64,000 nt of DNA. It comes from Metabacillus kandeliae. GTDB taxonomy: Bacteria > Bacillota > Bacilli > Bacillales > Bacillaceae. Below, one piece after another: positions 62,155-64,000 of this stretch. Under the pieces are notes generated by a model that was given only the letters and a program-made list of their open reading frames with translations, did not search any database and was not told the DNA's origin. The DNA is taken from the NCBI RefSeq assembly GCF_021166585.1, contig NZ_JAJOZE010000001.1, positions 1,281,304 through 1,345,303 on the forward strand. Reading direction: 5' to 3'. A program made the position numbers and the translations under genes. The number at the start of each line of letters is the position of its first letter. Position 1 is the stretch's first letter.

Positions 62155-63483
62155 CTACAAAAGATCAGCTGCCAGCTGTGCAAGCCCTGAACGTTCTCCT
62201 TTTACCAGCCTGACATGACCAGCAATCTGCTGCTCCTTAAACTTTTCGACTACATAGGTGAGTCCATTGTTGTATTCGTCAAGATAAGGATGATCAATTT
62301 GTTCAGGGTCACCCATCAGCACAATTTTGCTTCTGTCCCCAACCCTCGTCAATATGGTCTTCACTTCATGCTTTGTTAAGTTTTGCGCCTCATCAATAAT
62401 AATAAATTGATCAGGGATGCTTCTTCCGCGGATATAAGTAAGCGCCTCTACTTCAATGGATCCCATTCCAGCCAGAATAGCATCAAGTTCACCCGGCTTT
62501 TTTGTATTAAACAAAAATTCCAGATTATCATAAATGGGCTGCATCCACGGCCTAAGCTTTTCTTCTTTTTCTCCCGGAAGAAAGCCGATATCCTTTCCGA
62601 CCGGTACAATCGGCCTTGCCACCAGCAGTTTTTTGTATGTGCCGAGGTCCTCTGTTTGGAAAAGACCTGCTGCCAAGGCAAGAAGTGTCTTTCCAGTCCC
62701 AGCCTTTCCTACAAGCGTAATGAGCGGGATGTCATTCCTGAGCAGCAGTTCCATCGCCATCGTCTGCTGAACATTCCTCGGCTTTATTCCCCATACATGA
62801 TCCTGGTTAAAAACGAGCCTTTTGACCTTTTTACCGCTCTTGTCCACAATGCCGATGGCAGAGGCTGAACCGCCAAGGGCATCCTTCATAACGATAAATT
62901 GATTTGGATAAAAAGGATGATTGGTGATTTCCGACAGCAGCAATTCATTCTTTTCGTAAAACCGGTTTAAATTGTCGCTGTTTATGTATAAGTCCAAAAA
63001 CCCCTTATAAATATGATCTATCTCCACCACTCTGTCGCTTAAAAAGTCCTCTGCCTGAAGACCAAGCGCGTCAGCCTTAACTCTGACAAGCGTGTCTTTG
63101 CTCACAAGAATAACGGGCCTTCCATCTTCTTTCTGCAGTTCTTCCATAGAAAGGTTCTTCGCTACTGCAAGAATCCTGTTATCGTTTGTTTTCTCAACAA
63201 ATATATCCTGTAATTCATGAAAAGAGCGGTGGTTTAGTTCAATTCGAATCTGTCCGCCATTTTCAAGAAGAATTTTTTCATGCAGGCTTCCCAGCTCCCT
63301 TAAGCTGTCAATCAGCTTTGACACTTGCCTTGCATTCCGGCCGACTTCGTCCATGTACCTTTTTTTCGAATCCACCTCTTCCAGAACAACAGCTGGAATC
63401 ACCACTTCATTATCTTGAAAAGAAAAGATGGAATTCGGGTCCTGCAGCAACACATTTGTATCCAAGACATAAATCTTACTCAA
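62155..63483 (-). CDS. phoH: PIN-domain plus PhoH-family ATPase (YlaK, PhoH2)
   Basis: 442 residues. N-terminal PIN nuclease-like domain (residues 1-150: KIYVLDTNVLLQDPNSIFSF, then acidic E..D residues and NDNRILAVAKNL) fused to a PhoH ATPase/helicase with Walker A LVGKAGTGKTLLALAAGL near 250 and Walker B DQFIIIDEAQNLTKHE near 348. PhoH2 proteins unwind and cleave RNA. TTG start 63483 is seven bases after AGGAGG and gives the usual family length; the 47-codon extension upstream is rejected. Confidence 0.93.
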   Translation of the reverse strand: MSKIYVLDTNVLLQDPNSIFSFQDNEVVIPAVVLEEVDSKKRYMDEVGRNARQVSKLIDSLRELGSLHEKILLENGGQIRIELNHRSFHELQDIFVEKTNDNRILAVAKNLSMEELQKEDGRPVILVSKDTLVRVKADALGLQAEDFLSDRVVEIDHIYKGFLDLYINSDNLNRFYEKNELLLSEITNHPFYPNQFIVMKDALGGSASAIGIVDKSGKKVKRLVFNQDHVWGIKPRNVQQTMAMELLLRNDIPLITLVGKAGTGKTLLALAAGLFQTEDLGTYKKLLVARPIVPVGKDIGFLPGEKEEKLRPWMQPIYDNLEFLFNTKKPGELDAILAGMGSIEVEALTYIRGRSIPDQFIIIDEAQNLTKHEVKTILTRVGDRSKIVLMGDPEQIDHPYLDEYNNGLTYVVEKFKEQQIAGHVRLVKGERSGLAQLAADLL

Positions 63484-63660
63484 TATTCTGCCTCCTACTG
63501 TGAATGTAATGGGCGGAGCTTTATGATTCAGGAATGAATTTCTCCATTCCATGTCCCTTGTACGAAGTGTAGCGTTGCTAAAATATATGAACCCATGAAT
63601 AAAGATAGAAGGTTCATAAGACAATAAAGTTAAATGCCAGCTACTTAAAGGAGTGTAGAC

Positions 63661-64000
63661 ATGTTTCGTTTCCCATCGTTTCTTTTGATAGCGGGTCTCT
63701 TATTGCTGCCGGGCTGCACAAATAATGACAGAAGCCTTGGCGAGTCATCCGGCGAAAGCAGGAATAAACCCATTACCGTAAAAAATACCGTGCGGGAGCC
63801 CGCTGACAAGCAAACAGGCCAGGCTGCATCAGAACGCCTGTCATCCCTTGCGTCAGATGTTCCTGGTGTTAAAAATGCTTCTGCAGTTGTGCTTGGCAAA
63901 TATGCTGTTGTCGGTATCAATGTGGACGGCAAACTAGAAAGAAGCAAGGTTCAGTCCATTAAATACGCTGTTGCCGAAAGTCTCAAAAATGACCCTTACG
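63661..64000 (+). CDS. ylaJ: YhcN/YlaJ family sporulation lipoprotein, 5' part
   Basis: First 113 codons; the gene leaves the window at the right edge. Signal RFPSFLLIAGLLLLPGC with lipobox cysteine at residue 19, a polar linker, then the YhcN/YlaJ domain: LASDVPGVKNASAVVLGKYAVVGINVDGKLERSKVQSIKYAV. Spore-associated lipoprotein family, forespore expressed in B. subtilis. ATG 63661 after AAAGGAG. Divergent from phoH; no clear sigma-G promoter seen in the 177-bp gap. Confidence 0.92.
   Translation, partial: MFRFPSFLLIAGLLLLPGCTNNDRSLGESSGESRNKPITVKNTVREPADKQTGQAASERLSSLASDVPGVKNASAVVLGKYAVVGINVDGKLERSKVQSIKYAVAESLKNDPY

Overview
The window is a stretch of chromosome from an endospore-forming member of the Bacillaceae. 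Most genes lie on the minus strand and follow the Bacillus subtilis order closely when read from high to low coordinates: ylaJ-ylaK(phoH)-ylaL-ylaN-ftsW-pycA-ctaA-ctaBCDEFG-ylbA-ylbC-ylbD-ylbE-ylbF-ylbG-rsmD(ylbH)-coaD-ylbJ-ylbK-ylbL-ylbM-ylbN-rpmF-rsfA-ylbP-panE-bshC, then the division and cell wall (dcw) cluster mraZ-rsmH-ftsL-pbpB-spoVD-murE-mraY-murD-spoVE-murG-murB-divIB-ylxW-ylxX-sbp-ftsA-ftsZ, then spoIIGA-sigE-sigG-ylmC-ylmD. SpoIIGA, sigma-E, sigma-G, SpoVD, SpoVE, RsfA, YlbJ and YlbD mark a spore former. The DNPR motif in MurE points to meso-diaminopimelate peptidoglycan. BshC points to bacillithiol.

Layout: 1-3500 holds sporulation sigma genes and the ylm genes. 3689-5198 holds two accessory genes (a YwaF/TMEM164-like membrane protein and an alpha/beta hydrolase) between spoIIGA and ftsZ. 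5237-24600 is the dcw cluster. 24676-27274 holds bshC and panE. 27512-30668 is a three-gene biotin-dependent acyl-CoA carboxylase operon with a probable CcpA site. 30899-39801 runs from ylbP to rsmD and includes an extra enoyl-CoA hydratase. 39802-40563 is an unusual non-coding stretch with a 21-bp tandem repeat and a structured, terminator-bearing minus-strand RNA that is probably the ylbH leader. 40564-46401 is the rest of the ylb genes with several small conserved hypotheticals. 46627-54357 encodes the caa3 cytochrome c oxidase and heme A synthesis. A photolyase, pyruvate carboxylase, ftsW, ylaN, ylaL, phoH and the start of ylaJ complete the window.

The genes cover lipid II synthesis (murE, mraY, murD, murG, murB), septal polymerases (ftsW, spoVE, pbpB, spoVD), the divisome (ftsA, ftsZ, ftsL, divIB) and the sigma-factor relay that redirects this machinery during sporulation. 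Several control elements are readable directly: a perfect WalR box in front of ftsAZ, a 22-bp-spaced spoIIG promoter, a short-spaced sigma-F-type promoter plus an RBS-masking hairpin and TTG start for sigG, 10-bp-phased MraZ boxes, and a Spo0A box plus palindrome at ctaC.

I see no prophage, transposase, CRISPR array, rRNA or tRNA. I do not see an obviously new multi-gene system. The least explained parts are the 39.8-40.6 kb intergenic region, the repeat-filled ctaA/ctaB intergenic region, two genes whose only sensible start codons are non-canonical (ylbK, CTG; ylbC, ATC), and a few small proteins of unknown function. Many starts here are TTG or GTG, and I moved several starts downstream of the first in-frame codon using ribosome binding sites and family length.
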